Source: Micractinium sp. NFX-FRZ
Taxonomy: Eukaryota > Chlorophyta > Trebouxiophyceae > Chlorellales > Chlorellaceae
Assembly (NCBI GenBank): GCA_029339195.1
Contig: JAPTJF010000412.1
Location: 1 to 56,281 of the forward strand
Direction: 5' to 3'
Length of the DNA: 56,281 nucleotides
Shown: positions 54,301 to 56,281 of the stretch, in pieces
Numbering within the stretch: the stretch's first letter is position 1
Layout: each line of letters begins with the position of its first letter
The notes under the pieces: model-generated
What the model was told of the DNA's origin: nothing
Databases searched by the model: none
Seen by the model: the letters and a program-made list of their open reading frames with translations, nothing else
Program-made: the position numbers and the translations under genes

Positions 54301-56221
54301 CCCCTTGCCAACCCAACAACCCTGTCAATCACCCACCCACCCACCCATGCACCCACCGGTATAGATGTCGCAGTTGAGCACCTCCCCGGCGGCCGAGTAT
54401 CCCAGGTTGCTGAGTAGTACCACGCAGCCGGCCGCCAGCTGGCGCAGTACCGCATCTGCCTGCACGAAGCGCACCACCCCGGTCAGCTGGTAGTCCACCC
54501 CAGCCACCACCCCCTTGCGCTTGGCCGCCACATAGTTGCCGCTGACGGTCTGCAGGGCGGGGCCGTAGTGCATCTGGCCGCCCTCGCCGCCGCGCGCGTG
54601 CCGCCTCACCACCGTCACCGCTGGCCCCTGCAGGCGGCAGGGAGGGTTGGGCGGGGCGGCGCGGGGTTGGAGTCGGGCCAGTGCCAAGCCCAAACCATGC
54701 TGTGCTTCACTGCGGTGAAAAGCACCAACCCCAGCTAAACCGGCGGCTGGACGGGCTGAGGGTGGAAGCGCCGACGCGATTACCGCTCCCATCCACCTAC
54801 CCATCCACCGAACCAACACTCGCTTTACCTTTGAAAGTCGCGACTCGACCTCCATGCGCGCATGCCCCGCTGCCTGAATGGCTGCCTGCATGGATGCCGC
54901 ATCGGTGACCCGGTAGCCGTGCGCGTAGCTGCAGGTAGCCAGTTGGGGCAGCAGAGGGGTCTAAACAGTCAACTAGCTGCCAGGGTGGCTGATCCCTGTG
55001 GCATGGCTTCACAGCAGGGATTCAGCAACTAGAGAAAAGGTGGGTGTGCAGGGGAACAGGGAGGCCGGCAGTCGCTCTTCCGGCGCTGTGGCCCCACTCT
55101 GCCGAGTGGAGCACAAGCCCTTTCCCCAGGGTTGTCGTGCATCAGCAAACCACGTCCCACAGCATCGCACTCGCACACCGCCCCACCCCGGCAGCCACAT
55201 CGCCCCCCATGCAACGCACGTCGGCTCCACCCCGCTCTCCCGCAGCGCCTTGTTGATCTGCACCCGCGCGCCTATCACAATCACCAGCTTCACGCCCAGC
55301 CCTGCAGGGACCCACAACGTTGAAGGACATGTGAAGCTACGTAACAAGGGGTGGGCACTGAAGCTTTGCAGACCCATCCCGGCAGCCGCCATGCAGCGAT
55401 GCCACATCGTGCCGCGCAGCACTTCCATAGCCATACACATGGCACAGCGCAGCAAACCACAGCAGGCACAGCGCAGGCGCATCATGCAGCAGCGCAACAT
55501 CCTGCAGCAGGGCGAGCAGCAACATGAATGTAGCAGCCCAGCAAGCACAGCGCAGCAAACCACAGCAGGCATAGCGCAGGCCGCACCGTGCAGCAGCGCG
55601 ACGTCCTCCAGCAGGGCGTGCAGCACATCCTTCTCGTCCACCACCTGCGCCACAGCAGGCAGCTAGTCGGTCAATCAGGCAGGGAATTACGCAGCAGGGC
55701 AGGCAGACGGACAGACGTGCCTTCTGCCTGCCGGCGCAGCAACTTACAGATACACCATGAACATGCAACCATGTGCAGACGTGTGTGCCAACAAGCTTTC
55801 GAATAAGGGAACATGCCAACCAGCAGGGGGCACCCACCTCTCCAGGAAGGGCCAGCACAAAGGTGCGCCCTCGGTGCCCCTCAATGTATGGCGACGCCTG
55901 GCGGAAGAACTGCACAAACAGGCTGAACTGGCTCTTGTCCAGGGCGCCATAATCCCGTTCACGCAGCACCCGCGGTAGCTTGGGGGGCGCCGGCACCGCC
56001 GCGTTGGCCAGCCGTGCTGGCCCCTGCTGCTGCTGCTGCTGCTGCTGTGCGGGGGCCGCCTGCCCGCCCGGCGGCCCCGCCGACGCGGCGGGTCGCTGGG
56101 ATCGCCGTTCCCGGCACGGCTGGCGTAACCGGCCGCTCATAAGCCAGGCGTAGCGTTGTGCCTGCAATCCAGCTGCCGCTGAGCAGCGGCAGGGCGCCGG
56201 AAGGTGCCCTAGCGAAGCCAT
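51362..56221 (-). CDS. NAGS: N-acetylglutamate synthase
   Basis: First step of arginine synthesis: transfers acetyl from acetyl-CoA to glutamate, normally in the plastid. Exons: 56221-55838, 55644-55587, 55301-55220, 54928-54829, 54627-54357, 54143-53967, 53648-53359, 52862-52780, 52181-52009, 51552-51362; 602 aa. A basic, Ala/Gln-rich N-terminus looks like a transit peptide. The amino-acid-kinase fold (exons 1-7) includes SPYIEGHRGRTFVLALPGE, KLVIVIGARVQINKAL, HGYRVTDAASMQAA, VVLLSNLGYSAAGEVLNCD and RAHLVDAQMDGGLLLELYSRDGVGTM (as parts of a longer match). The GNAT domain (exons 8-10) includes FTVLERESKVLGCAA, YRGGGKGDSLLEYL, LLTTRTADWFEQRGF and EARRARIDPSRNSQ. A Ser/Gly linker (about 23 residues) is inserted at the exon 6/7 junction. 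The frame stays open to the window edge, so a longer N-terminus is possible. Introns 2 and 7 contain junction copies. Confidence 0.94.
52951..53062 (-). repeat. tandem decoy copies of NAGS exon 8 acceptor edge
   Basis: The true junction (CTCAG/GACCTGGCTTCAATCCAAGAG region, 52841-52870) recurs at 52951-52985 and 53031-53062, with a possible third trace at 53151-53165. The nearest copy keeps CTCAG and reads DLAAIQEP against DLASIQEL. Confidence 0.85.
55445..55514 (-). repeat. copy of NAGS exon 2 donor-side edge
   Basis: About 70 bp matching 55548-55617, spanning the exon 2 end, the donor and the first 35-40 intron bases, at an offset of about 103 bp. The donor GGTGCG has become GATGCG in the copy. 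Confidence 0.9.
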
Positions 56222-56281
56222 CCGAGCGGGTCGGCGTTGCAAGCGGTGCAAGCCAGTTATAGGTGACGAGCACAGCACTGC

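Overview
The window is nuclear DNA from a green alga, most likely a Chlorella-like trebouxiophyte. The reasons are a high-GC sequence, intron-dense genes (about 90 introns in 12 genes), a nuclear gene for a plastid-type ribosomal protein S13, plant-lineage regulators (a DIVARICATA-type MYB and an MTV1-type ENTH protein), Gln/Ala/Gly homopolymer runs in coding sequence, and TGTAA polyadenylation motifs of the chlorophyte type behind several genes. The species call is inference. No prokaryotic operon, rRNA, convincing tRNA, CRISPR array or recognisable transposon was seen.

Layout, left to right: a 48-nt poly-C run and a pyrimidine-rich stretch without a supportable gene (1-1587); ERO1 (minus, 1645-6818) divergent from a glucose-6-phosphate 1-epimerase-like gene (plus, 7114-10187); a run of four minus-strand genes, namely a bZIP factor (11577-15735), a USP36-like deubiquitinase with an RGG tail (16141-21827), plastid S13 (22308-23942) and an MTV1/tepsin-like ENTH protein (24422-27968); a large LRR receptor-like kinase (plus, 28294-36596) divergent from MTV1; a MYND-finger protein (plus, 38119-39574); a class B DnaJ protein (minus, 40241-43961) divergent from a DIVARICATA-like MYB (plus, 44239-46644); a mitochondrial-carrier family protein (minus, 47836-50483); and N-acetylglutamate synthase (minus, 51362-56221).

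The genes do not form one pathway. ERO1 and the DnaJ protein belong to protein folding, the ENTH protein to post-Golgi traffic, USP36-like and S13 to ribosome biogenesis and plastid translation, NAGS to arginine synthesis, and bZIP, MYB and MYND to regulation. The exon models below were built by reading splice sites and checking that every reading frame joins in phase. 5' ends are the least certain part.

The two most unusual signals are structural. First, many introns carry decayed tandem copies of the neighbouring exon-intron junction, sometimes with the decoy splice site and reading frame still recognisable. Second, GC-AG introns are unusually frequent, with three candidates in the epimerase gene alone. 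The LRR receptor kinase, an architecture best known from land plants, has an ectodomain built from phase-2 exons of almost constant size (243, 243, 477 and 240 nt) that encode 27-residue leucine-rich repeats.
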